A DNA stretch of 64,000 nt from Luzula sylvatica (Eukaryota > Streptophyta > Magnoliopsida > Poales > Juncaceae). Both the position numbers and the translations under genes were made by a program. Position 1 is the first letter of the stretch, and every line of letters starts with the position of its first letter. The notes under the pieces are model-generated. The model saw only the letters and a program-made list of their open reading frames with translations. It was not told where the DNA came from and did not search any database. Below are positions 12,321 to 24,080 of this stretch, piece after piece. The DNA lies in the NCBI GenBank assembly GCA_946800325.1, contig OX326959.1, positions 20,056,862 through 20,120,861 of the forward strand. The letters are read 5' to 3'.

Positions 12321-13400
12321 AAGGACCGCTGTTCGGTGATTAAAAAAAAAAAAATTGAGGTCCAATTTTGTTAATAATAAGGAGAGCTTTTTTTTCTTGA
12401 GATTCTTGCTAGTCCGACGAAATGGAAGGATGCCATTAGAGGTGGCAAATCCAGCCCGAACCCGAAAAAACCGCCCGACTCGCCCGAGGTCCGACTCGTC
12501 CGCGACCCGAAAATTTTAGAAAATTCAAACGACCGAACCCGACCGACTCGAACCCGAGAAATCCGACCCAAAATTGACCCGGTGTTACATATTAGTCCGA
12601 CCCAACTCGATCCGAATCCGAGTTGTCCGAAACCCGATAAATCCGAGACCGACAAGCCCGAACCCAAATAGCCCGAACCGAAATTGACCTGATTCAAATC
12701 ATATTAACCCGAGTTGGCCCGATTAAGATCATACTAGAGATAATTTATGGTATACAAAAAGTGAAAGATTGTTTCTCTGAATACAAATAGTATTTACGGG
12801 CAAGGTCCACCATTAGCCATGGCACTGAGTTCGTGGTATGTGACTGTGAGTGTCAAGTGAGTTGAGTTTCGTAAGGGGAGGAAAGAAGATGGGGGCCCTA
12901 CTTTAAAAACCAGGAAACCAAGTCATCACTATATTATTATTTAAATTATAATTGGAAAAGGAAGTTATAATGATTTGAATAATAATTTTAATTTTATATC
13001 CAATATTTCGAAAAAAAATAATTTAGTGGATCATTAAAAAAAAATCCGACACAACCCGAATTCCGAAAGAATCCGAATCCGGAACGAACCCGTATCCGAT
13101 TAAATCCGAAATCCCGATTTAACCCGAGTCCGAATCATCCCGAACATGAAAATCCGACCCGACTATAATTTCAACTCGAAATTGATCCGACCAAATATGA
13201 CCTGAGCAGAACCCGACCTGATCCGAGTTGACTTAACCCGAAAAGATCCGAATCCGACAATTAACCCGAAACCCGATGGGTTTAGCCCGAAACCGCCCGA
13301 ACCCGCCTGTTTGCCACCTCTAGATGCCATTTCTCATTCTTTGATTTTATTATAATTGCATCAAGTAAAATTCTCTTTTGCCCATTGAATTTTAGCTAAC
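11578..13400. repeat. Tandem duplication of a ~450-bp AT-rich unit, second copy interrupted
   Basis: Bases 11578-11970 and 12031-12436 are diverged direct copies. Both run through 'gatgaaccgaattaag', a TAA/ATA microsatellite, 'tctcaattaagc', 'gatttcata', 'acacaacgaaat' and 'gattcttgctagtccga'. The second copy has an (AT)n tract at about 12289-12318 and is then broken by the element at 12437-13322. No coding sequence seen. Confidence 0.75.
12437..13322. mobile_element. hAT-type MITE, 886 bp, TIR TAGAGGTGGCAAA
   Basis: Perfect 13-bp terminal inverted repeats (TAGAGGTGGCAAA at 12437; TTTGCCACCTCTA ending 13322) and a perfect 8-bp TSD GATGCCAT (12429-12436 and 13323-13330). The interior near both ends is packed with short degenerate repeats of the type 'cccgaa' / 'atccga', in inverted orientation at the two ends. 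No transposase is encoded, so it is non-autonomous. The open frame at 12371-12697 is a translation of these repeats, not a gene. Confidence 0.9.
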
Positions 13401-14460
13401 AAAATGTATTTTGATTTTGATTTCGTCGTAATTGAATCAAGTAAAATTGTTTCGTCCATTGAATTTAACCTTGTCCAATGTCCCAAATTATGCATTCCAT
13501 ATATGTCCAAAAAAAAAATAATTGATTAAATTTAGAATTTTGTTTGTCCTCCATTTATTAATGTTAATGAAAATTGAATATATGACATATCATATTTGTT
13601 ACGAGTCTATTGATTATGTCCAAAAAATTACTATTACAAAAAACTCTTAGTCAGAATTGAGGGGTCCGCCTCATCAATCATCATTCATCATTCACCGCTC
13701 ACCAATGGGTAATAGTTAATATTCGTACGTGCTATAATAATCTTTTTTCGATTTTATGGAAGAAGTTCAACAAAAAAAATACTAGGAAACAGAGCCGCCT
13801 CAAAGTTGTTAGGACCTGACACCATCAACAAAATGATGTCTATAATAAAATTATTTTGAAACATAACCAATTTATTAAGCGAAACAAACGTATATATTCA
13901 CATATAATTATGTGGTTTATTGGTCAATATTCTAAATTTTTCTTATAGATCCAACTTCAAATCTCGTCTAAACCAAACAAATTTATATATTCATTCTATT
14001 TTAGAAAAAAAAATTCTAAATTTCTAAATTTTATGAATTTGAATTCACAATCTTTCACAATAAAGATAATTGTTATATTAATAAATTACAAAAAAAATTA
14101 TGATATTTAATTGTTTTGTTACGATTATATTTATTTTTAACTCGATAATATATTTTGGAACCGATGTTTGAATTTTTATGTTTTTTGTATCCTTCCTGGA
14201 AAATCTCTAGTTTTGTCTAGCAACCTGCATTATTATTATTTCTCATAATTTCTTGGGAAGACATTGACAGTACACATAACTATTTCACATCAAACATAAA
14301 AATACAGCTAAAAACAAAGATCTATACGGAGGCTAAACAAATATCAAATTTTTGTGGACAACTTGTCTATTTCGTAGTATCAATTCTATATTTATTTGAC
14401 TGGACTGAGATTTGGTGCAGTGTCTATCCAAAGTAGCCAAATTCCATCCCAAACTCCATC
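13331..14460. other. Intergenic with old repeat similarity to 58.2 kb
   Basis: No gene. A segment from about 13790 starts 'cagagccgcc', and 13915-14095 resembles 58228-58400 (both have 'ttggtca', 'tatagatcca' and 'caaatctcg'). It is probably an old relative of the hAT element at 58140-58548, but a matching right end and TSD could not be found. Confidence 0.4.
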
Positions 14461-15231
14461 CAGGGCCGGCCCGTCCATTTTGGAGGCATTTGACAAATTA
14501 TAACGTGATTAACTACAAAATAATCTTGTATTAACAAAACATAAAATATCAATTGAAGCTAATTCAAAATATATTCAAAATATTACATAATTAACCATTA
14601 TCACTTAAAAATAACTCTCTTTGCATTTTTATAGGACCTCTTTTTACATAAAATATCAATTAAGTCCAATTGCGCACAATTACTAAAATTAGAGAAAAAT
14701 TAAAATCAAATTGGGATGAATGAGTATCAATCGATTCACCCCTCCAACATTTCAGATCCAAACCCGTTGAATTAGGCTACACACCAGTCAAAGAAGTCCT
14801 CGGCAATGAAATATGTCGCAGACAGTCGCAGACAGCATAGCAGTGACTGTGAGCACCTCTCCTCGATTCACCTCTCCCCTCGTCGCGTCGATCAGATCCG
14901 AGGCAGCAGCAAAATCGACGCAACCAGTCGCTGCAATTGTCCTCCGTGTGGTCGTTTTCTTGGTGGGGCCACGGCCTCGTGTGGATGTGGGTCCTCTTCG
15001 TACTGGTAGGTCACGGACAGCCGCATCACAGCTCACTGGTTGGGGCACACAGAAAATGGTCGGGTCTTTCTTCATTTTTTTTTTATTTGATTTGTTTGGG
15101 CCAAAGCAATCTGGATTTGAGCTTTATTTTACACACTTGACACTATATATATAAAAAAAAAATTATGTGGCCTCACAAAAATTGTGGCCTTAGACATTTG
15201 CTTCTCGGGCCAAAACAACGGGCCGCCCCTG
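14461..15231. mobile_element. Non-autonomous hAT element, 771 bp, with GC-rich interior
   Basis: The termini CAGGGCCGGCCCGT and (inverse) CAGGGGCGGCCCGT match at 13 of 14 positions. A perfect 8-bp TSD, ACTCCATC, is at 14453-14460 and 15232-15239. Both ends have the hAT hallmark CAGGG start. The middle (about 14800-15060) is markedly GC-richer than the rest of the window and open in several frames on both strands, but none resembles a known domain. It may be a captured host fragment, possibly from a gene's 5' region; that is inference. Confidence 0.9.
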
Positions 15232-15867
15232 ACTCCATCACCTAAGAAAATAATTAAGAAATGTCAAAAAGAAATTGATTTGTTATTCTAAGACAGATCA
15301 TTCTTAGCCGTCAAGTAGCATTCACAATGAACATAATTAAATCAAATTAAATGTATATATAGGTGGCCAATTTTGTCATGATTAAAATGTGTCGTCAGAA
15401 TTGAAGACTAACAACCAATATATTTAAATTGAAGAATAACGTGCAAAATACTGAATTTTCAAAATTATTACAAAAATATAAAATTTGAAATCTAACACAT
15501 GTAAAATACCCCATCATCGTGTATTTATCCGAAACAATGAAATCAATGTTTGGATGCTTCAAAATGTTAGGAAAAATAGAATAGTCAAAATCTAACCAAG
15601 CACGATACTCCATTTTTCAATTCATTCTCCAAAAACACCAAAATTGATGAGTAACACAATGTGAAATATTATTTTCAAAATTTGAAGTCTAGCGCTAATG
15701 AGAATCCGAAGTGTTACCACATGTAAAATACTCAATTACATAAACTTTGTAAAAATACAAAAAAAAATATTTAACACAGGATAAATACTGAATTATCTAA
15801 CTAAAAAAAGACAAATAGTAAATTATCATGTTTTTAACCAAAATGTAAAAAAAATGAAGTATAATAA
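15232..15867. other. Intergenic, AT-rich, no gene seen
   Basis: Contains loosely repeated phrases of the type 'aaaatactgaatt' and 'acacatgtaaaatac' spaced over 15420-15800, suggesting a decayed short-period repeat. No element ends recognised. Confidence 0.4.
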
Positions 15868-16307
15868 CCTATGTTGCCCGAATACAAATACGAGTTTCGC
15901 ATGCGACGCGATACAGATACATCGATCCGTTATTTTTCAAAAAACATTGAATACGATTTGTCTATTATATATAATATTTTTTATTTATTAAGTATTGCAT
16001 TTTCAACATAAAATGTACTAAAATATTGCTATTTTAGAAATAACTTTTTTTTAAGTAAATATTTATTATAAGTAGTTATTTACTTATATGTATTACTTAA
16101 TTAGTTCGATTTTTAATTTATATTTTTTGTTTTTCAAGTATATTATTTGTACGTTAAAAATATGTCATAAATATATTCAATTATTTTGACATAAAAATTC
16201 GAATAACTTACATGAAATATTTGATATGTATCCTCGTATGGATATAGGTATCCAATACATTATGAGATGCTACACGACTTGATTTTTGAACTATCCGCGT
16301 AACATAG
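15868..16307 (+). mobile_element. MITE of the 'gatacgg' family, diverged copy
   Basis: It begins at or just before CTATGTTGCCCGAATAC and ends with ATCCGCGTAACATAG, which are inverted matches to each other and to the ends of the elements at 59818-60383 and 60510-61050. The interior holds diverged 'gatac/gtatc' phrases. The flanking 8 bp (ATAATAAC, CTAAAAAC) match only partly, so this is an old copy. Confidence 0.65.
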
Positions 16308-16350
16308 CTAAAAACATAAGTTACAAAACTCAATTTTAATTTTTTTTAAA

Positions 16351-18243
16351 GGGGTTTACATATTTATTCTTTTTAAAACTTAAAATTACATATTAATCCT
16401 TCTAAATATTAAAAATATTATATTTACTTCTCTTAAATCTGGAATATCATATTTACCCAAAAAATTGTACCATCCAATTTGCCCGTGAAAATTAACTATC
16501 AACATTTAAATTTAACCTTTTTAAAAACCCAAAATATCATATTTATCCTTCTAATAAACCAAAATACCGTATTTACCTTTCTAAAAATAAAACATCATAT
16601 TTATCCTCTCAATAATAAAAATAGCATACATACCCTCCAATTTAGATTTGAAATCAAGAAATTACGCTCTACAATTTCATAATGTTTTTAATTTTGGTGT
16701 TGTTATGTTTTTACAACGAAAATATTGTTGGAGATCGACATCACTATCGAGCTCCGCGCAGCGGATTGAAGAGTCCGGTCCAACTAGATCCCGAGGACCA
16801 CGTCGACGACTCGAAAGTACGAATCATGAAAATGCAACTACTGCCTATGAAATTAACTCTTAATTCATAGATAACCATATCACGTGAAATTAATTACGGT
16901 GAAGGGTTGACGCTTTCGTAGTTGCTGCCTTGCTCGCTTCGATTCCGGTAACACGCACGTCCCACGCCCACGCGATTCGACACCTAGATCGAAGTTCTGA
17001 TTTGTTGTATACAATCGGAATTTATCCGGTTCGTCTCCGACCTTGCTCGATCTTGATCACCACAGAGAATCTCAAGTGAGATTCCTCTACCCGTATCCAC
17101 CTCGAGCTAAACGTCTTTCGATTGCGACAAATTTCCTTAAATTTTGTCCAAACTTGCTCAAACCTGCAATCTCCAATGGAGTTTTTCTCTTTCTCTTTTC
17201 TTGTCTCACAAGAATTTCAGATCTAGAATAATGAACCAGGAAGAGAGAGATCAAGTCATATATTAACCTCTCTATTAATGACAGTATTAATAAGTATCAA
17301 AACTGCCAATCTAGAATTTGGATCACAGTCAGTCATGACGCACGATATGGTGCGTCATGACGGACGTGTCACGAGTACTGGATCTAGTCGTTACACACGT
17401 GCTCCGTCATAACGGACAGGATTGTGCGTCATGACGCAGCTCCGTCATGAGTCTCATGACGCACTGGATGGTGCGTCACGACGCTATACTCATAGATTGG
17501 TCTGAACAGAAATACACTAGTGTGCGTCATGACGGACCATATGCTGCGTTATGGCGCACTATGTAATTTCTGTCAGATTTGCATAATCTTATTATGCATC
17601 CAATCGTTTCGACGAACGCATACGTTCATCTACCCTCATGTATACAATCTACTAGTTGATCTGTAACTGTATTTTCTTCAGATATTTTATATTTTGTTTC
17701 ATTTTGTTTTGTCATTTGAGATTGGTAGAATAATTATTTTTTGAAATTTTATTGATGGACTTTTTTTTTTGCACTATATTGTTATTCATGAGATTGCATT
17801 GTTGTGCTATTTGAGCTTAAAAAGATTGATAGAATGATTATTATCAATTTGGTCGATAAAGTATGACAAGATAAGTTTACTTAATTAATTTTTGTATGTA
17901 AATTATTTTGAATTGTTATTTAGTTTACTCGATTAATATTTGTGAAATTTTTGGAGTACGTTTTATATTGGAAGTATTTCCAAAGGCACATATGTTATTT
18001 TCTCATACGGAAAAGGCAAATATGTATTTTTTCCCTAGAAAGATAAATATGATATTTTGAGTTTTTAAAAGAGTTGAATTTTAATTGTTGACAATTAATT
18101 TTATGGACAAATTGGATCGTTCCGATTTTTGAGTAAATATAATATTTTAGATTTATGAGAAGCTGAATAAATGTGATATTTTAATTTTTTAAAAAGGTAA
18201 AGGTGTAATTTAAGTTTTTAAAAGGATAAATATGTAAATCCCG
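16351..18243. mobile_element. Foldback/MULE-like element with long inverted arms, split by a solo LTR
   Basis: The left arm (16351 to about 16670) and right arm (about 17990-18243) are inverted copies of one another over roughly 300 bp. The outer ends read GGGGTTTACATATTTAT and, inverted, GGGATTTACATATTTAT. The flanks carry a T-run then AAA on both sides (ATTTTTTAAA type), a plausible 9-10 bp TSD blurred by slippage. The loop now contains the solo LTR 16726-17680. No transposase is seen. Confidence 0.65.
16726..17680 (+). mobile_element. Solo LTR (family A) of a copia-type element, 955 bp
   Basis: It starts TGTTGGAGATC and ends TTTTCTTCA, with flanks AATAT and GATAT (5-bp TSD with one change). 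It aligns along its length with the inverse of the split LTR 40021-40439 plus 48309-48835. At 17330-17560 it holds a cluster of TGCGTCATGACGCA-type palindromes containing TGACG cores. No retroelement body lies beside it, so it is a solo LTR. Confidence 0.85.
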
Positions 18244-18421
18244 ATTTTTTAAAACAATTCAAAATACTTTTCATTTTCATAAATTTCCAAAGAAAAGCGT
18301 GCCCTTGCTTAGAATCGAACCTGAGTGAACACGCTACTTCGCCACTTCGGGTATTTCTTCCGCCGAAAAGAGAAGCAAAAAAGTGAAGTTTCTTTCTCCG
18401 TTGAAGGGCAAAATCGGTCTA
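18244..18421. other. Probable former promoter/5' UTR of the phosphopantetheinyl transferase relic
   Basis: Lies just before the decayed start codon at 18422. The phrase 'gaatcgaacctgagtg' looks tRNA B-box-like on the minus strand, but no A box, tail or TSD is evident, so it is not called a SINE. Confidence 0.3.
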
Positions 18422-19325
18422 ATGGAAAATGGAATTAGGCAATGGTTAGTTAATATTTCTCAGTGGAATCCTTCTAATCGAAGAATTGAATTTGTTTTGT
18501 CGATCTTCCTTCTCACGAGCAGTCTCCTATAACATGGTTAGCGTTTTAATCATTTCAAAATACTTTTCTTAGTCTGATTAAATTAGAAGGATTTATTTTG
18601 GTACTAATTCCGCTGACCATTCATTCATTCAATTGAATGATTTATGATGAATCAGTTCCCTAAATATAGTTAAATTTTGTAAGTCCGATACTGGGATTTC
18701 CAATTAGAGTACAATTATGATTTTGGCATTTGATTTTCTATTTTTTGTGTTCATATGAGTATAAATAGGTTTGTAAAGCTGGTTACTTCAGTATGCAAAA
18801 TAAAACTTTATCATGTACGATTTACTCAATCATTGCTAAATAAAATCAAGTCGAAGCACGACACATTCAGCTGTTATGGTAATTTTATGCCCCAATTAGT
18901 TTCAATTGGGATCATAAGAGGTGACTTTTCTACTTAAAATGAAGGACCATAAGTTCGAATACCCAAAAGAAGTAAACAAAATCTATGTGTGAATTAAACT
19001 TTTTTAGTTTATAATAGAAAATTGAACGAGATGCATAATTGCCAAATTTGAATTTCGGCGTATTGCATCTATGGCGATTATGTTGGTTTATTTTATAATA
19101 GAAAATTATAACTGAAATTTGGCGATGGTCGGTTTACATTTGAGCGGAGTGATATTGTTAAAGCCAGTTCAAAATTTGACCACGTTTTTCTGGCACAAAG
19201 TCCATTTTTTTTCCCTTTCTGAATTGGTTCAATTATCAAATTGACCTAATTTATTTTGCTTTATGAGGATTTTTAGGTATTGAGGCCTAAAAGAGGCTTA
19301 TCTGAAGGCAATTGGATTTGTGGAT
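18422..19325 (+). pseudogene. 4'-phosphopantetheinyl transferase (AASDHPPT-like) gene relic
   Basis: Pieces of a plant AASDHPPT-type enzyme, which moves the phosphopantetheine arm of CoA to carrier proteins, appear in the right order on the plus strand. The start is MENGIRQWLVNISQWNP (18422 on). After a one-base frameshift comes LPSHEQSPIT (about 18503-18533), followed by a GT donor-like site. RFVKL (about 18764) follows a likely AG acceptor. PNLNF, then in another frame YGDYVGL, lies at 19042-19092 and corresponds to the family's PNFNxxxSHHGDYV motif. The motif YxxLKEAYLKAIG (19278-19320) has the diagnostic KEAxxK core, but its usual Trp codon is a TGA stop. Exon-intron order is kept, so this is a decayed gene copy rather than a retro-copy. 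C-terminal parts were not found. Confidence 0.8.
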
Positions 19326-22300
19326 TTGGATTGTATAATTAGATTTTTGTCATACAAATTGGGTAGATATACGTGTCTACATAGACGGAGAAAGATTAAT
19401 GAATTGGCGATTTTGAGTCTTGGAACTTGAAAATAACCATCTGGTAAATAATATAATGATTTTTTTTTTTAAAAAATGGTCTGTTCAGTAATTTATGAAA
19501 GTTTAATTATATTATTATTTGACATAAATTGTAGGCACGTATTGCAAAAGGGCATCCTAACAAAAAAAATATTTAAGAAAAAATATTTCGAAGAGAAAAA
19601 TTTCCATGATGTAATTGAGTTATTCGATCGTGGTTTTGTTTTATTCACAAATTTTGTTGTTTTACATTCTCACTTAGTTTGATTTGTATGACAAATCTCT
19701 CTTGTATCCATTATTTGTCTCGAATTAAGTTATTTGGTTTCAGCACCGCATTTTAACAAACAATAAATGTGACATCATAAAAAAATAGTATTCTTATTCG
19801 TCTCGGATAGTTTTTCAATTCAATTTTTATTGCAAAAATTTGAAACTAATCAATCTCTCTCGTTGTTTGGCATGAAATAAGTGATTGGCTCTGTTTGTAT
19901 GTTTGTATGAGAACAATTAATAAATTAACAAAGTATAACTATTCGAATTATTTGTGTCAGTTATTCTCCAATATCTTAATATTAAAGGTTTCATATTGCA
20001 AGCACCACAATAATACATATTGCAAGCACCGCAAAATAACCCAGAAACTTCAAAATACTGAAAAACTCAAATTACTGTACGCATATATGCCCCCAAAAAT
20101 ACGTATTTTGAACCCTTTATTACATGCAGGTACATACACAATGGATTACATGTAATTGTAGGAACAAAACTTAAACCTAATTGCGATAATATTTCTGAAC
20201 TTACTGAGGCCACTTATTTTGCGCTTATTACATCGTAATTACTCCAAATTGACCCTAGTCCAGTCTCAACTTACCCCTAATATCCCGCAATTTTAACCCT
20301 AATTCAGCCCCTAATTACCCCTTACTAAAATTTTATGGTTTTAATAATACAGGGCTTTTTTTTTGTAATTGCAACCTTATTACACAATGGATTACATGGA
20401 CTTTGTTCAGGTCTGATTTAAATTAAAACTAGAGAAAAAAATCAGGGACTAAAATGTAAATAAACCACATAATTTTGTCTTTTCTGCGCTTTTCAGGAAC
20501 ATAACGATTCCAATGCGAATATTTTCAGTCTCGTACCAGTGATAATTAAAACGTCTTCAGTCCCAATCAGCTTGTGCGGAAATATGCGTAGATTAGAGTG
20601 GTGAAAATGTAAAATTTACCCCGTCCCGGGTTTTAAGTTTAAAAATCTCTTTTGTACTTGTGGTGAAATTGGGTTAAATGACCTGATTTGCTTGAGTCAT
20701 GTTAAAAATCTCTTTTGTGTTTGTAGTGAAATCGGGTCAACAACTTGAACCCAAGCTGGGCGGGACCCGGGGGGGGGGAGGGTTCCGCGGCTCCGCCCAA
20801 ACGAGTTTCTGTGGAAAGATAGTAAGGGGTAATTTGGTAATTTATTTTGATTTAATTTTATCTAAAAATTGAAAGTATGGTTAATTTAAAAATAACTCTG
20901 TAGTTTGATAAATTTGATATTTGATATTTTTAAGTGGATAAATTTGATACAAATTATAAATTACTTGAATGTTAAATAAATAAAAAATACCAATAATTCC
21001 TCCCTTATTTTTTTTATGAAATATGTTGGTTTAATTACTAATCGATCATGTAGTCGAAATGATATCCATCCAAATTTATATCTATAATGTCTCTGGCAAG
21101 AAATATGTTGGTTTAATTACTAATCATATAACAAAAACATAACTCAAATCTTTCATAACAAAAACCCTAGTGTCAGATCGAACCTTGCAAATCACAGACG
21201 ACAAATTTCGCTTTCGTAAGCCTATGAGACAAATATTTATCTTCGTCTTAGAATTTTGGAGAATATTCACTGGTGGAATTTGTAAGTCCGGATATAATTG
21301 TAAAATTAGTTACAATTATATTTTTGGAAGGAAAAAATCACCTACAAATATTAAATATCCATTGATTCGACGGACACATCTGATCTGAATAAATTGCTCT
21401 GGCAGAAAAACATGTAATCTTCTTGTGGAAAATTTTATTTTGCAAAAATTTAAACCTCGTCGAGATCACTATCTCTTCATACGGAAATAATTTGAAAAAA
21501 TTGGAGAGCTAAAAATTCGAATTATTTGTGTCAGTTATTCTCCAATATCTTAATATGAAAACTTTCATTGGCAAAAATACTACATCTAATCTTCATCTAA
21601 TAATTTGCTTATGATTTACTATTTTTGGAGAACATTTCAAAGAACCGGTAGTATTTATTGGCTCATGTGGAGTACAATCTTAATTCATGATATCTTCATT
21701 CATAACTTGGTATTGTGCAAACTAGTTTGCATGACTAGATCACACAACAATAATTTCGCAGCAACAATTAATGATAGACATCTAGAATTTTTATCTAGAT
21801 TTGCATATCGAAGTACACGTGGCGATTAAATTGGAACTCTCGGGATATACATTCTTTTTAAAAATTTAACGTAAATACGCTGTGATTTGCCACGTATATT
21901 TTTTGATAAAATCTATGTGCGAAATCTAGAAGTTTAACATTATTGAATTTCGAAAGTAGAAATGGTGTTCCCCAACATAAATGTAGCATGAATTATTTGC
22001 AACAAATGTTGTACTATTTGCAACATACTATATACAAACATTTTTAAGACATCTTTAATATTCTTAATTATTTCTTTTGGACTGATGTATCCCATATTTC
22101 AACAGAACACCCCTATATTCTAATTAATAAATCTAATTAACACGATACTTAATAAAAGAACACATAATTAATTTACATGTATTACATAATAAAATCTACA
22201 CAAACTAACAATGTTTATTAAATATCACAAGTTCATTATAGCATGTGTTAATTTATGCACTTTATTTTATGAAAATGTTGGACATACCCCACATTTTTAA

Positions 22301-23820
22301 TGACGTGAATATAATTTTAACACCTTAAAAATTAATACTTTAATTCATGATTTAATATTTTGATTATATGTTCAATCATAAATTAAGATAATTACATCAT
22401 AAATTAATATATTAAATAATGTTTTTGTGTTTTAATTTTGAAGATGTTAAATCATATCCACATCATCACGTGAGGGTTGTACATCACTATTTTTTATTTT
22501 AAAAACTATTTCTACTGTGATATAATCAACACTCGTGGCTTCATCCCCAACGTGAGATGTTAGAAGGGAAGATTACTTCAATTTTCAAAGTTATTTTAAA
22601 TTTTAAATTTTAAATAAATACAAAATATGATGTTTTCTCAATTAAGTGCTAAATTTTTATAATTTCTAAGAATAACACAACTAAATAAATTTCAATATAT
22701 TATGCCATGCGGATATTATAAAATTATAATTGCGGTACCCGCATAATAACATGTCTACATATTTTATTCAAAATATTCACAAATATTTCACCGATGCATT
22801 TTAGATACATATTTACATATGAATACAAAAATATATTTGAAAAATAAATGACAAATTTGAAATTGTATAAAAAAAATGCTCCTCGAAAATAACAACTCTA
22901 TCTTTAAATAATATGCTTTTCAATAAACTGAACAAAATTTATAAACATTATTATATTAAATTATGGAGACTATTCAGTATTTTTGGGACATTCTGTAAAT
23001 AAAAAAACAAATGCATAACAATTGATATCATTTTTTTTGTTAAATTTTCAATTCATTGATATGATATATACGTACGTTATTATTATAGTATTTTAATGCA
23101 ATCATTTTGGTATCACATCAAATTTTTTATTTTGTCGCATAAAGTATCATATGATATTATTTGTACATAATTTTTAAATCAATCATTAATAATAACCGAA
23201 CGGTTATTTATTTTTAAAAAATGAAATGAAATTAATATAATTCTCTAGATATTTAAAAAAAATGAAATTAATATAATTTACTTATAAAATGATCATAATG
23301 TTATTTGGATTAAATTCTCTCGACATAAAAAGTTTCATGTAATTTTCACAGTAAATAGTAGCATGCTACATAGAGTGTCGTGTAGCGAAGAGTATCGCAA
23401 TTAGATTCTTAAATATCTGTGTGAAATTTATTCTTAAAAATTATAAAAATTGAGGATTTAAATGAAAAAAAAAACAACACCATATTTTGTGTTAAATGGA
23501 ATTGAAAATTGAAGACATCTTCCCTTCTAAAATTCTCATGAAGTAATATTATCATTATTTTTAATCAATAGATTACGTAAATGACTTCATCTAGAAAAAA
23601 AAAAACTATTATTTTTAATACATATACTTCATGTGATTATCTGTCTGATATGGTTTAATCACATTTGTTATTTTTTTGCTACATTTCTTAAATATCCATA
23701 TTGTACGTTATATGTAGTCATTTCATTTGCGTTATTTATTTTGCAATAACTTTGAGCATGTTCAGATAAGTGTAATTAGGCTTGTCATAATAGTGAGTTC
23801 CATGTTGAGCTATTAATCTT
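19326..23820. other. Gene-free AT-rich region with diverged duplicated blocks
   Basis: Short direct repeats ('cacaatggattacatg' near 20137 and 20384; 'catattgcaagcacc' twice near 19992-20030) and a G-run at about 20770-20779. Two copies of the 250-bp repeat described separately start near 19939 (partial) and 21519. The 22080-22260 stretch ('ccatatttcaacagaacacc...') resembles 25965-27110 and 30130-30300. No coding domain recognised in any of the small frames. Confidence 0.5.
21519..21760 (+). repeat. 250-bp dispersed direct repeat, copy 1
   Basis: Shares a run of phrases with 25373-25625 and 28620-28880: 'cagttattctccaatatct', 'tctaatcttcat', 'gaaaacatttca', 'ggtattgt', 'ctagtttgcatgac'. A shorter piece of the same block is at 19939-19985. 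The copies are in the same orientation and of similar divergence, implying old tandem or segmental duplication. Confidence 0.7.
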
Positions 23821-23839
23821 ATGTATAAAGTAGACAAAA

Positions 23840-24080
23840 TTCTTGCAATTCTAAACCTCCACGTCATCAGGGGATTTTTTGTAAAAAAAATATTTTTTAA
23901 TTTACATTTTGGTCTATTTTATTTACATTTTGGTCCTTTTTGTTTACATTTTGGTCCTTTTTTATTTATATTTCGGTCCTTTTTTACATTTTTAAAATTA
24001 CATTTTGGTCCATTTTATTTATATTTTGGTCCTTTTTTGTTTTCATTTATATTTTGGTCCTTTTTTATTCACATTAGTAA
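23840..24080 (+). repeat. Tandem array of ~20-bp 'acattttggtcctttt' units
   Basis: About nine degenerate copies of a unit reading roughly 'tttacattttggtcctttt', preceded by 'cctccacgtcatcagggg'. The same unit and the same leading phrase occur inverted inside the Helitron at 56338-56840. This is therefore probably part of a related Helitron whose ends are gone. The repeating protein-like text LHFGPFYLHFGPF is just a translation of this array. Confidence 0.7.

Noticed and set aside
12371..12697. 108-codon frame on the minus strand rich in Gly-Leu-Gly-Ser
   Set aside because: Translation of 'cccgaacccga' repeats at the end of a hAT MITE.
13790..14230. Complete hAT element starting CAGAGCCGCC
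   Set aside because: A plausible right end (CCTG near 14227) has no matching 8-bp TSD, so only a relic similarity is kept.
14788..15154. Several overlapping open frames on both strands
   Set aside because: They lie inside a non-autonomous hAT element and match no known domain; openness follows from GC-rich composition.
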